A stretch of 64,000 nt of DNA, taken from NCBI RefSeq assembly GCF_900106775.1, contig NZ_FNNQ01000003.1, positions 1-64,000 on the forward strand, written 5' to 3'. Positions within the stretch are counted from its first letter, which is position 1; every line of letters starts with the position of its first letter. Origin of the DNA: Marininema mesophilum. GTDB lineage: Bacteria; Bacillota; Bacilli; Thermoactinomycetales; DSM-45169. Of the stretch, positions 43,294 to 52,327 are shown piece by piece. The notes below the pieces were generated by a model. It searched no databases, was not told the DNA's origin, and saw nothing but the letters and a program-made list of their open reading frames with translations. The translations under genes and the position numbers were made by a program.

Positions 43294-43339
43294 AATAATA
43301 AGAAACCGCCACTTCAAAAGAGGGCGGTTTCTTATTATT
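43294..43339. terminator. Bidirectional terminator between aldo/keto reductase and cotJC
   Basis: AATAATAAGAAACCGCC and GGCGGTTTCTTATTATT form a 17-bp perfect stem with T-rich flanks on both sides. Confidence 0.9.
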
Positions 43340-43907
43340 AAAAAACTTTTTTGGTCGACTGGTCGTCCTTGATGATTTCCACTGCTTCTCTAAATCGTTG
43401 TGAATGGATAATCTCTCGTTCACGGAGGAATGTGAGACTATCGATGAGATCCGTATCGTCGGTCATATTGATCAGCCACTGATAAGTGGCACGCGCTTTT
43501 TCTTCAGCGGCAATATCTTCGTATAAATCAGCGATAGGATCCCCCTTTGCAGTAAAGTAGGTTGCTGAAAATGGATTACCTGATGCATCATTAAAATAGA
43601 GTGCTTTATCATGGCTAGCATAATGGGCACCTAAACCGGCTTCTTTCATTTGCTCTGCTGTTGCATCCTTCGTTAATTTATAAACCATCGTTGCGATCAT
43701 TTCGAGATGGGAAAGCTCTTCAGTGCCAATATCATTGACCAATCCAATAACCTTTTCAGGTAACGTATAACGTTGGTTCAAGTAGCGAAGAGCGGCGGCT
43801 AATTCACCATCGGCACCTCCGTATTGTTCGATCAGGTATTTTGCCATCATCGGATCACATTTACTAACACGTACAGGATACTGTAACTTTTTTTCATAAA
43901 CCCACAA
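43338..43907 (-). CDS. cotJC: Spore coat protein CotJC (manganese-catalase-like)
   Basis: The 189-residue ferritin-like protein has the di-metal pattern of manganese catalase (ELAAALRYLNQR, EELSHLEMIATM, EEKARATYQWL, REREIIHSQRF). In Bacillus CotJC is part of the inner coat and depends on CotJA. It is the third gene of cotJABC and ends at a bidirectional terminator. Confidence 0.93.
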   Translation of the reverse strand: MWVYEKKLQYPVRVSKCDPMMAKYLIEQYGGADGELAAALRYLNQRYTLPEKVIGLVNDIGTEELSHLEMIATMVYKLTKDATAEQMKEAGLGAHYASHDKALYFNDASGNPFSATYFTAKGDPIADLYEDIAAEEKARATYQWLINMTDDTDLIDSLTFLREREIIHSQRFREAVEIIKDDQSTKKVF

Positions 43908-43925
43908 GTGAGCATCCTCCTTTAT

Positions 43926-44210
43926 TTAAACCTGCCAAGGCCAAGGGGCATCCTTCCAGTTCCAAGGAGTTCCTGATGGGCTTGCACCAAATTGATACAG
44001 AGGTCCATATAGTTGTTGATACTGTTGCTTTAGTTGATTGCTTTGGAGGGATGTCGTATTAAACTGTTGGATGGCTTGGGAGTCCTCAGGGTGGGTACCC
44101 AGGTAGAGTGTCAACTCTACGAGTACAAAATCAAGGGCTTGGATCTGTTCGAGTAGGGTGTAGTACGCTTGTGTCGTTTCATTTTGTTTGCTAGGTTGTT
44201 TTTCTGTCAA
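43926..44210 (-). CDS. cotJB: Spore coat protein CotJB
   Basis: The 94-residue protein matches CotJB: YYTLLEQIQALDFVLVELTL, YLGTHPEDSQAI and a C-terminal tail of W, P and N (GTPWNWKDAPWPWQV). I chose the TTG at 44208-44210, which overlaps the cotJA stop and follows AGGAGAGGA. A longer frame to 44282 lies within cotJA and is unlikely to be used. Confidence 0.9.
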   Translation of the reverse strand: MTEKQPSKQNETTQAYYTLLEQIQALDFVLVELTLYLGTHPEDSQAIQQFNTTSLQSNQLKQQYQQLYGPLYQFGASPSGTPWNWKDAPWPWQV

Positions 44211-44449
44211 TTTTGTTCCTCTCCTTCCTCTGAGGTGGAAACCTTGTATGGATCGGGATAGGGCGCAAAGAGAGCGGGCCATAGCGTTCCAGTTCGCAGG
44301 GCTTCCTTGGGAGAGTTTTGTGGGAGGTTGTATGGTTGAAAACCGAGATAGAGTTGTGGTGGAGTCTCATAACTCTTCCATTGTATGGGAGAACAAGGGT
44401 CGAAGGGGCCGATAAATGGCCGGTAGTATTTACGATAAGTGGACATCAT
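44207..44449 (-). CDS. cotJA: Spore coat associated protein CotJA
   Basis: The 80-residue, Pro/Tyr-rich protein has the CotJA pattern (YYRPFIGPFDPCSP, LYLGFQPYNLPQ, ALRTGTLWPALFAPYPDPYK). Two consecutive ATG codons follow GAAGGAGGAG; the second (44444-44446) has the better spacing. It is the first gene of the operon and is expected to be expressed in the mother cell under SigE, though I did not identify the promoter. Confidence 0.9.
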   Translation of the reverse strand: MMSTYRKYYRPFIGPFDPCSPIQWKSYETPPQLYLGFQPYNLPQNSPKEALRTGTLWPALFAPYPDPYKVSTSEEGEEQN

Positions 44450-44891
44450 GCTCCTCCTTCGAAAACAATCTTCTTCTTAAGTTTATTAAGGGTTGTGAGG
44501 TAGTTAGAACAATAAAGCGCGAGGATGTTGTTGAAGAAAATAATAGAAACCAAAATAATAGTCATTTATATAAATTATTTACAAATCAGTTGACGCATGG
44601 TTTATGGCTATATACAATGGAACTTGTTTCGATAATTTAAGCGAGTTGGCAGTGATGGAGTTAAAAAATTATTGGATGGGAGGAATTATTGCTTTTTGGT
44701 CAAATGAATGAGCCATGATAGAATAGTTCAAGTAATATGCGGGAAAAAAGATGAAAAGAAGGGTATAGATTTAGGCGACGGAAGTGTTAAAATAGATTTT
44801 GATGTTTATGATATATGTTATTTGAAATTAATTTAGTATTTTTATATAATTTTATTCGATTTTATTATAAAATGATGGAGGTTATTTAATA

Positions 44892-45089
44892 TTGAGTATG
44901 TTGATTAATATAAAAATGAAGAGATTATTTCATATTGTTTCGATGATTGGTGTCATAAGTCATATACTTACGAAGTACGTGATTGAAGGAGTACCAAATG
45001 AGATCATTACCATTGCTTATATTATATTGGTATGTGGGGTGCTTGGAAATATATTGATTTCACTGGCATTGAGGCGGGAAAGTAATTAG
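44892..45089 (+). CDS. Small membrane protein, hypothetical
   Basis: The 65-residue protein has two probable membrane helices (around 12-30 and 38-58) and a short basic tail. GGAGG lies 11 bases before the TTG at 44892; ATG 44898 is an alternative. It precedes an ABC-2 exporter by about 45 bases and may belong to it. The stretch 44450-44880 is very AT-rich, and I see no gene in it. Confidence 0.55.
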   Translation: MSMLINIKMKRLFHIVSMIGVISHILTKYVIEGVPNEIITIAYIILVCGVLGNILISLALRRESN

Positions 45090-45135
45090 TTTACTATAAT
45101 TACTTTTTAAATATATAAAATAGGTGGTTTCTAAT

Positions 45136-46056
45136 ATGAAAAAAGAACCCGTATTACGCACGCACAATCTCACGAAGGTAATCGGTAAAAAAAAGATTGT
45201 CGACCATGTGGATTTAGAGATTTACCCAGGAGAAGTATTTGGTTTTCTTGGACCTAATGGAGCGGGAAAGACGTCGACCATTCGGATGTTGGTTGGACTT
45301 GCTTCTATAACAGAGGGAGAAGTGTTTATTGCGGGAGTCAACCTTGCAAAAAACTTTGAGAAAGCGATCTCCTATGTAGGTGGAATTGTAGAAAATCCTG
45401 AGATGTATAAGTTTCTTACCGGATATCAAAATTTAATTCACTACTGGCGGATGTGTAAAGGTGTGCCTAAATCTCGGATTGATGAGGTGACACGCCTAGT
45501 CGGGTTGGAAAAACGGATTAACGATAAGGTGAAAACCTATTCTCTGGGGATGCGGCAACGATTAGGTATTGCCCAAGCGCTACTTCACTCCCCTTCGTTA
45601 TTGATTCTCGATGAACCGACCAATGGTTTGGACCCTGCTGGTGTCCGGGAATTTCGCGATTATCTAAGACGTCTTGCTCGTGAGGACAATTTGGCAGTTA
45701 TGGTATCTAGCCATTTGCTAGCAGAGATGGAGCTCATGTGTGACCGGATCGGTGTGATCCAGGATGGACGCTTGATTGACGTAAAAGAGATGACTGAGTT
45801 TAAAAACGAAGGGAAAGGTGCATTGCTGATTGATGCCCATCCTATCGATAAAGTTATGCAGGTAGTAGAGAAGTTTCTAGGGATCGAGGCAATAGAGCAG
45901 GATGGAAACCTTCTAGTTGAGGTGGATCGTGAGCAGATCCCTGCTCTAAATGCCCAGTTAGTCAAGGAAGATATCAAGGTTTACGCAATTTCACAAGTGA
46001 GTGAAACCCTCGAAGATCGATTCCTAGAAATGACAGGAGGACGAAGCGTTGGTTAA
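45136..46056 (+). CDS. ABC-2 exporter ATPase (BcrA-like)
   Basis: The 306-residue ATPase has Walker A GPNGAGKTSTIRM, a signature variant YSLGMRQRLGIAQALL and Walker B LLILDEPTNGLDP. With the permease that overlaps its 3' end by 8 bases it forms an exporter of the bacitracin-resistance type; the substrate is unknown. ATG 45136 follows AGGTGG by 8 bases. Confidence 0.9.
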   Translation: MKKEPVLRTHNLTKVIGKKKIVDHVDLEIYPGEVFGFLGPNGAGKTSTIRMLVGLASITEGEVFIAGVNLAKNFEKAISYVGGIVENPEMYKFLTGYQNLIHYWRMCKGVPKSRIDEVTRLVGLEKRINDKVKTYSLGMRQRLGIAQALLHSPSLLILDEPTNGLDPAGVREFRDYLRRLAREDNLAVMVSSHLLAEMELMCDRIGVIQDGRLIDVKEMTEFKNEGKGALLIDAHPIDKVMQVVEKFLGIEAIEQDGNLLVEVDREQIPALNAQLVKEDIKVYAISQVSETLEDRFLEMTGGRSVG

Positions 46057-47029
46057 TATGCTCAGACTTATCCAAAATGAAAATATGAAGATCTATCGCC
46101 GGATCGGTACGATCGTCATGATTGGTCTCTTGGTGCTTGCTGCTATCGGCTTTGCGGTTTTTACTAAATATAGTCAAAGTGATACCATTTTTGGTTCAAC
46201 TGATATTACAAAGGGCTGGAAAGATAAAGTAGAAAAGGACTTAAAAGAGGATAAAAAGGAGTATAAGAAAGAGAAGAATAAGGATGTTCGTGAGCTATTA
46301 AAAGAGGATATCATTATGAATCAGTATCGCTTGGATCATAATATCCCTCCTGAAAAGGGAACGGTATGGGAATTTATGGCCCAGACAGACGCTTTCACAA
46401 GCCTGATCGGATTGTTTACAACGATTGTGGGGGCGATTAGTGTAGCAGGTGAGTTCACCTGGGGGACGATTAAGCTTCTTCTCATCCGATCCGCTTCACG
46501 ATCGAAAATCCTTTTCTCTAAATTCGTGGCTACAATCGGTTTTGCTATAGGGATGATAATATTACTCTTTATCGTCTCCCTCTTAGTAGGTTTGGTGCTC
46601 TTTGGTTCCGATGGTTTTTCTTCCGCTTATCTCACTTATGTAGATGGTAAAGTCATAGAGAAAAGTATGGGTTTACATATTTTCTCCCTCTATGGGTTGA
46701 GCAGTGTGGATATGCTGACTACTGTTATTTTTGCCTTTATGATTTCAGCGGTGTTTCGCTCTAGTTCCTTGGCGATTGGGTTATCGATCTTCTTATCCTT
46801 TGTTGGTGGGACGATAATGAGTTTTATGAGCGCAATGAATATCAACTGGGGCAAGTATTTATTCTTTGCTAACACGAATTTTAGGCCTTACATAACGGAT
46901 GGAGGAGAGCCCCCTTTCAAAGGAATGACATTTGGCTTTTCGATAACAGTGTTGTCTGTTTACCTCCTTATTTTCTTGGCCATTTCTTGGTATGTATTTA
47001 ACAAGCGCGATGTCGCATCAAGTGATTGA
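46049..47029 (+). CDS. ABC-2 exporter permease
   Basis: The 326-residue protein has a first helix near residues 20-40, a long hydrophilic, Lys-rich loop (about 50-110) and five further helices, as in ABC-2 permeases with an extracellular domain. The TTG at 46049 has AGGAGG at 7 bases; ATG 46058 is the alternative. It is paired with the preceding ATPase and closed by a strong terminator. Confidence 0.87.
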   Translation: MVNMLRLIQNENMKIYRRIGTIVMIGLLVLAAIGFAVFTKYSQSDTIFGSTDITKGWKDKVEKDLKEDKKEYKKEKNKDVRELLKEDIIMNQYRLDHNIPPEKGTVWEFMAQTDAFTSLIGLFTTIVGAISVAGEFTWGTIKLLLIRSASRSKILFSKFVATIGFAIGMIILLFIVSLLVGLVLFGSDGFSSAYLTYVDGKVIEKSMGLHIFSLYGLSSVDMLTTVIFAFMISAVFRSSSLAIGLSIFLSFVGGTIMSFMSAMNINWGKYLFFANTNFRPYITDGGEPPFKGMTFGFSITVLSVYLLIFLAISWYVFNKRDVASSD

Positions 47030-47048
47030 TTACAGGTGAGGGTAACAA

Positions 47049-47086
47049 AAAATAGGGAGGGGTGACTAGTCACCCCTCCCTATTTT
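47049..47086. terminator. Palindromic terminator after the ABC-2 exporter
   Basis: A perfect 38-bp palindrome centred at 47067/47068, with the arm AAAATAGGGAGGGGTGACT, ends in TTTT. Confidence 0.9.
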
Positions 47087-47283
47087 GATAGTACGATAGA
47101 ATGGATGAGTTGCCAATAGAGTGGAAAAGAAGTACGATCAGTAATATAGACCTTATTATCTGGGGAAAATCGAAAAATACTCCTTTAACTGGATAAAGGA
47201 GAACGAAGATGTTACCTCTAATCCAGGAAGGTATATGTCATAAGCTACTCAGATGATTTATTGAATATGGAGGGATTTTCTCA

Positions 47284-48294
47284 GTGTCGGACTCTGGAAT
47301 GAAGGCAAGTTGGCGGAAAATTATTGCACCCTACGAGAAATCCAGTGTGAAACGGAGTATTTGGCAAATCATTAATACATTGGTACCGTTTTTTCTGCTT
47401 TGGTATGCAGCGTATTGGAGCTTATCGATTTCCTATTGGTTAACCTTGATCCCTTGCGTGTTGGCAGCAGGCATGTTGGTTCGGGCTTTCATTATTTTTC
47501 ATGATTGTTGTCATGGTTCCTTTTTTCCAAATCAAAGGGTAAACGAAGTGGTGGGGACACTTATTGGTATTTTAAACTTCTGCCCATTTTATCAATGGCG
47601 ATATACCCATTGCGTCCATCACGCAACTAGCGGAAATTTGGATCGGCATGGAGTAGGGGATATCTGGACCGTCACGGTGCAAGAGTATCTAGCGATGCCG
47701 CGGATAAAACGATTAGCCTACCGCCTATATCGGAATCCGATTGTGTTATTTGGACTAGGGCCCTCGTTTACATTCTTGATTGAGTATCGTTTTAATAGAA
47801 AGGGAGCAAAGAGAAAAGAACGTCTCAACATGTATTTTGTAAATATTTCCATCGTTCTAATTATTGGTGCCCTTTGTTGGCTGATTGGATGGAAAGCGTT
47901 TCTCTTGATTCAGGGAACCATGTTTTTGCTCTCGAGTATTGTGGGTGTGTGGCTCTTTTATGTACAACACCAATTTGAGGGCGCTTATTTTGAAAAAGGT
48001 GAGCAGTGGAACTATGTGGATGCGGCACTAAAAGGGAGTTCCTTTTATCGGTTGCCAAGAATTTTGCATTGGTTTACTGGAAATATCGGCTTTCACCATA
48101 TTCACCATTTAAGCCCTCGGGTTCCTAACTACAATTTAAATCGAGCGCATCATGAAAATCCATTGTTTCAGGATGTGACGCCTGTGACTCTGTTATCCAG
48201 CTTTCGCTCTCTTACCTTTCGGATTTGGGATGAGAATCGAAAGAAGCTGATGGGATTTGAGTACATCAAACGATTTCGGATGCAACAAAAATGA
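47284..48294 (+). CDS. Membrane fatty acid desaturase
   Basis: The 336-residue membrane di-iron enzyme introduces double bonds into acyl-lipids. The three histidine boxes are complete: HDCCH (about residue 77), HCVHH (about 112) and HHIHHLSP (about 275), and there are about four membrane helices. It is similar to the Bacillus delta-5 desaturase Des. The GTG at 47284 follows GGAGGG by 9 bases. A leader hairpin (CTCCTTTA / TAAAGGAG, 47178-47203) lies upstream; cold control as for Des is possible but not shown. Confidence 0.9.
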   Translation: MSDSGMKASWRKIIAPYEKSSVKRSIWQIINTLVPFFLLWYAAYWSLSISYWLTLIPCVLAAGMLVRAFIIFHDCCHGSFFPNQRVNEVVGTLIGILNFCPFYQWRYTHCVHHATSGNLDRHGVGDIWTVTVQEYLAMPRIKRLAYRLYRNPIVLFGLGPSFTFLIEYRFNRKGAKRKERLNMYFVNISIVLIIGALCWLIGWKAFLLIQGTMFLLSSIVGVWLFYVQHQFEGAYFEKGEQWNYVDAALKGSSFYRLPRILHWFTGNIGFHHIHHLSPRVPNYNLNRAHHENPLFQDVTPVTLLSSFRSLTFRIWDENRKKLMGFEYIKRFRMQQK

Positions 48295-48309
48295 CCCGGA
48301 ATGGGTCAT
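48291..48309. terminator. Short hairpin after the desaturase
   Basis: ATGACCC and GGGTCAT form a 7-bp stem between convergent genes. There is no strong T-run on the plus side, so it is a weak call. Confidence 0.4.
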
Positions 48310-48695
48310 TGATGGGACTTCGTGGTGAATTTTTTCAATACGATGGTTGTAGATAATTTCATATGTTTGCCTGAGAGTTCAATCTTCCGTGTTGCTTTTT
48401 TATACCCATCTTTAAAAACAGATAGTTCATAGGGGCCTGGCTTAAGATTCCAGACAAACTTTCCCTTTTTATCGGTATAGACCGTCTTCTCTGGCACTGC
48501 CACTGGAGGCTTTGCCTTTGATTGAGGGACAACGCTGGCTTGTGCGAGGGGATTTCCCTCTTGGTCGGTTACTATTCCTTCAATCATAATGGACTCCTTC
48601 GTTGGTTTTTGTTTGGATAAGGAATCGGAACAACCTGTAGTAAATGAAAAAGATAACAGCAAGCAGAGAGATATACACATTCGAGAGAAATACAA
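48306..48695 (-). CDS. Lipoprotein with a carboxypeptidase-regulatory-like domain
   Basis: The 129-residue product has a lipoprotein signal ending in the lipobox FTTGC (Cys about residue 22) and then a single beta-sandwich domain of the CarboxypepD_reg type (GIVTDQEGNPLAQASV, YTDKKGKFVWNLKPGPYELS). It is probably attached to the outer face of the membrane; its partner is unknown. The TTG at 48695 follows AAGGAGATGG; an ATG at residue 6 is possible. Confidence 0.8.
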   Translation of the reverse strand: MYFSRMCISLCLLLSFSFTTGCSDSLSKQKPTKESIMIEGIVTDQEGNPLAQASVVPQSKAKPPVAVPEKTVYTDKKGKFVWNLKPGPYELSVFKDGYKKATRKIELSGKHMKLSTTIVLKKFTTKSHQ

Positions 48696-48831
48696 AAAAC
48701 CATCTCCTTTGGTCGATAAGGTGACTAGGGAGGTTAATTCAAGCTATTTTTAGCTGGTGTTTTACTTGTGTATTCATGAGCCTTCATAAGTAGAATGGCT
48801 TCTATTGTTTTCGATTGCAACACTCTTATTA

Positions 48832-48876
48832 AAACCCCAATTAGAGAGGGGACTCCCCTCTCTAATTGGGTTGTTT
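48832..48876. terminator. Terminator downstream of protease 1
   Basis: CCCCAATTAGAGAGGGG pairs with CCCCTCTCTAATTGGG. T-runs occur on both sides, so it probably works in both directions. Confidence 0.85.
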
Positions 48877-48878
48877 TT

Positions 48879-49838
48879 TTAGAGGTCTCTCCAATATAGG
48901 AGGTTGTTGAAAACATTTTCGGTGATCCGTGTTCCGCGGTTATAGGGATTGCCGCCGTAAACACCATTGGTGTGGATGGCGATGCTATGGTAGCTACTTT
49001 GATAGACAGGGGAGCCACTTTGACCACCAAAGGTGTCATTGGCGTAGTGTAATTTCCGATCATAGGTTTGGCGAATTTGATCACTGTGGCGCCATTGGGT
49101 TCCATAGGTTTTGTCCCCAGGATATCCACTGATCGTTTCCGCTGTACCAGTTAGGGAGGCGGATTGCCAACGGAAACCAAACCAACCTGTTGAGCTTCCT
49201 ACGTTGGAATTGATCTTGATGGCTGCGTAGTCGTAGTTGGTATCTTCATTGGTGGTCCAACCCACTACCGAGTGGAAGGACCTAGCGCTAGCGGTACCAT
49301 AGGGAGCACTGCTTCCATCTTTACCGGGAGTGATGGTCGCCCAGGTTGCCCACTTATTGGTGTCTGTGTCGTAGACACAGTGTCCAGCGGTGACAACAGT
49401 ATTTGCGTTGATAAACCAACCTGTGCAACCGCCGATGTCACTAGAGATGTGCGCAATGGCACTGTAGGGGTAGGAGCTTGCAGGGGTGACACGAACACGG
49501 TTATCGGAGCCGATGATCGACTTGATTCCGATAAAGGGAAGATCATTTTTTACCGAGGCTTTTTTGGTGACAATGGATGGTTGCTTAGCGAGGGTCTTAC
49601 CAGTTCCTTTGTAACTGGAGGTAGTAGCTCCATCCCGTTGCTTGCTGAATGCTTTGCTAGAAGGTGCGGTTGGTGCAGTAACCTTACCATCATTAGAGAC
49701 CATGGTGTTTGGCGACAGTTTGGACTTGGATGCTGGAGCAGCTTCTGCGTTAGAGAGTCCTATCAACGGTAAAGAGAGTGAAACGGCGACAACCAGACCA
49801 AGTAACGGGATTCGCAAACCTCTTTTTCGTTTGATCAC
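48879..49838 (-). CDS. Secreted S1B serine protease (glutamyl-endopeptidase-like), copy 1
   Basis: The 319-residue exported protease has a signal peptide (hydrophobic core, then NAEA), a propeptide of about 70 residues and a trypsin-like domain: His in VVTAGHCVYD, Asp in NYDYAAIKIN and Ser in GGQSGSPVYQ. This is the triad of V8/BlaSE-type glutamyl endopeptidases. I chose the GTG at 49836-49838, right behind GGGGAGG; the frame is open to 49904. A close paralogue of opposite orientation lies at 52.3 kb. Confidence 0.92.
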   Translation of the reverse strand: MIKRKRGLRIPLLGLVVAVSLSLPLIGLSNAEAAPASKSKLSPNTMVSNDGKVTAPTAPSSKAFSKQRDGATTSSYKGTGKTLAKQPSIVTKKASVKNDLPFIGIKSIIGSDNRVRVTPASSYPYSAIAHISSDIGGCTGWFINANTVVTAGHCVYDTDTNKWATWATITPGKDGSSAPYGTASARSFHSVVGWTTNEDTNYDYAAIKINSNVGSSTGWFGFRWQSASLTGTAETISGYPGDKTYGTQWRHSDQIRQTYDRKLHYANDTFGGQSGSPVYQSSYHSIAIHTNGVYGGNPYNRGTRITENVFNNLLYWRDL

Positions 49839-50102
49839 GTACGTGCCTCCCCTAAATTTTCTATATTTCGTGAAAATTATAAACAGTCGGTTTTGTTTTG
49901 TCAATTATTTTCCAGGAAAAATTTGGTCAAAATTTTTGTTATAATTAGTCTTCAGAATAATTACCCATTCAGGATCACACCCCTCAATTAGAGGGGATTA
50001 ATTAAGAGGTTGAAAGGATAGAAAGATTCTTTGATCATTTGTTATCATAATCTATATAATATATTTAACTACTAAGCAAGGAAATGGAGGTTGGTGGGTT
50101 AG

Positions 50103-51575
50103 GTGTTTACAAAAATAAGAGAATTATTTTCAGACTCATTGGCCTTCTCACTTACGCTGATGGGAAATAAGATCGTTGCCGCCTTTATTTTGTTACCGTT
50201 ATACAGCCGCAATCTAGGTACAAAGATCGCAGATGTAGACCAAACAAATACCGTTGTGATGATTCTCACCTATTTTTGTATAATAGGGACCGATACGGCT
50301 TTTGCATATTATTTTGTGGAAGCCAAGAATGAAAAAGAGCGACACGGTTATTTTACGGTGGCTGTGTTTTTTCCTGTTCTACTTAGTCTGGGGTTTTTAT
50401 CGATCACCTATTTTGTGAGTCCCTCCGTGACTCGCTTTCTTTATAAACATCCTGAGGGTTATACGCACCTTCTCACTATAGCTGTACTAACGATTGTGGC
50501 TAATGTTGTTATTCAACAAATTTTGGCTTACGCTCGTTTCGCTCGCCAAAGTGCGACATTTATTATCGGGTCCATGTCCTTTGTCATTGGTTCTAACTTA
50601 GCTAGTATCTGGTTTCTTGTGGGTATGAAGATGGGTGTTGTCGGATTCTTTTATGGCCAAATGGTCGCTCAATTTGTCGTTGCAGGGGTTCTTTTGTGGA
50701 TCTATCGTCACCACTTTACACTTACCCTTGAGAAGAGGTATCTTGTGGATCTATTGCGTTACGGGGTACCACTTATGCCTGCTCTTTTAGCTTTCTGGGG
50801 CATGACTGCTGTGAGTGGACCGATTCTCTACCATATGGTTTCTCGTGAAGAGGCGGCAATCTATGGTATAGCGGTTCGTTTTGCTAGTATGATTGCTCTT
50901 ATCACAGCAGCTTTTCAACTTGCCTGGCGCCCCTTTGCTTTATCGATTAAAGAGAGGGAGGATGCACGACGAATCTATAGTTTATTGGGCCGCGTATTTT
51001 TGGTATTGGGTACCTTGTTTATACTGATACTTACGTTCTTTATTGAACCACTGATTAAAGTAGTTGTTGGTAAGCCTGAGTTGTTTAGCGCTTATCGTTA
51101 CGTTTGGATGTTTACCCTAGGTACACTTCTTAATGCGATGTATCTGATCGTAGGAATAGGCCTATACATCACTAAAAGGACAAAGACCATTTCAAAAACT
51201 TTTGTTCAAGCCGCGGTCATTTATTTCGTTGGAATTCTAACCCTTGTACCTTTCATCGGCATTTGGGGAGTTGCATTCATGACAGTTGTCGCCTATCTTT
51301 ATATCTTTCTCTCTATATACCGCAAAGGACAAAAGGTCTTTCCCATTGATTTTCGCATTCGCTCCATGTTGTCCTATCTAGCAATATTTATCGGTGTAAT
51401 GTCCTTTATCTCCTGGATGCAAATCTATCACTGGAAGGGTCAATGGATGATTGACCTGGGCCTTACGGCATTCATGATCGGGATGATCTTTATGACAGGG
51501 CTATTTAAAGTGGACTCCGTAAGGATTCTCAGGAGGCTGGCGATCCGATTTTTCCGTAGTAGTATAGCAAAATGA
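50103..51575 (+). CDS. Polysaccharide flippase (Wzx/MATE-like)
   Basis: The 490-residue protein has 12-14 predicted membrane helices and the build of oligosaccharide flippases (N-terminal GNKIVAAFILLPLYSRNLGT, and a conserved middle element LVDLLRYGVPLMPALLAFWG). It would move a lipid-linked oligosaccharide across the membrane. No glycosyltransferases lie nearby, so the pathway is unknown. It starts with GTG behind GGAGG and lies between two paralogous protease genes. Tandem terminators follow. Confidence 0.87.
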   Translation: MFTKIRELFSDSLAFSLTLMGNKIVAAFILLPLYSRNLGTKIADVDQTNTVVMILTYFCIIGTDTAFAYYFVEAKNEKERHGYFTVAVFFPVLLSLGFLSITYFVSPSVTRFLYKHPEGYTHLLTIAVLTIVANVVIQQILAYARFARQSATFIIGSMSFVIGSNLASIWFLVGMKMGVVGFFYGQMVAQFVVAGVLLWIYRHHFTLTLEKRYLVDLLRYGVPLMPALLAFWGMTAVSGPILYHMVSREEAAIYGIAVRFASMIALITAAFQLAWRPFALSIKEREDARRIYSLLGRVFLVLGTLFILILTFFIEPLIKVVVGKPELFSAYRYVWMFTLGTLLNAMYLIVGIGLYITKRTKTISKTFVQAAVIYFVGILTLVPFIGIWGVAFMTVVAYLYIFLSIYRKGQKVFPIDFRIRSMLSYLAIFIGVMSFISWMQIYHWKGQWMIDLGLTAFMIGMIFMTGLFKVDSVRILRRLAIRFFRSSIAK

Positions 51576-51638
51576 ATGACGAGTATGACCTATGGATTGA
51601 AGCTCTGTGGGCACTTTTTACAAAAAGGTGTGAAAAAA

Positions 51639-51707
51639 TAGGCTGTCGAGAAAGTCTCGACAGCCTGGAAAACCACAAGAAGAGAAATTCTTCTTGGTGG
51701 TTTTTAT
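51639..51707 (+). terminator. Tandem terminators after the flippase
   Basis: AGGCTGTCGAGA / TCTCGACAGCCT is followed at once by AAACCACAAGAAGA / TCTTCTTGGTGGTTT with a T-rich end. The stretch 51708-52230 has no recognisable gene. Confidence 0.85.
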
Positions 51708-52327
51708 TTCTATCAATGGATTCTAGCACATACCTTGCTATTCATTAGCACGAGCCAGTTCTTGTTGCTCTTCTTGGATTCTTTGTGCGTTGTTTTTTTA
51801 GTCTGGCTCTTCCAAGACATTGTACGAAGGGAGCTTTTTAATGTACTTGGCTAATCAACAGTCCTGTTACTTATCCTGGTCATTAAAAAGTATGATGAAG
51901 GACAGTGAAAAAGTTACTTTTTGCATAATATGTTTTAATATTAAAAATATTTGCTTATATTTTATTTTCAGTTAGAGTTCAGTTTTTTATATGATTGTCC
52001 AAATATATAGTTTGAATTTTCAATTAAAAAATTAGATTTCTAAGAAATAAGGACTAGTTTTCCAACTAGATTCGATATTTATTCACAACTTCATCTCCAA
52101 TTTTTTTGGATAAAGCTCTATTTAATTCAGCATTTCTAACAAACATAAAATAAACATGCTTTTATTTCGATGTACTCTTAAATCCCCACTTAAAGCAAAG
52201 ACTTCGGGCATTATTTTAAAGATAAGTTACAATGAAAATAATTGATAAAATTTTATATATAATGTTTGACAAGATACAATATAATGCTTACAATTTTCAT
52301 GAAAAAGTAGAAAATGGAGGCGATCAC

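Noticed and set aside
51740..51800. Minus-strand tail reading RIQEEQQELARANE
   Set aside because: Only about 18 residues between stops, no start codon and no recognisable family.
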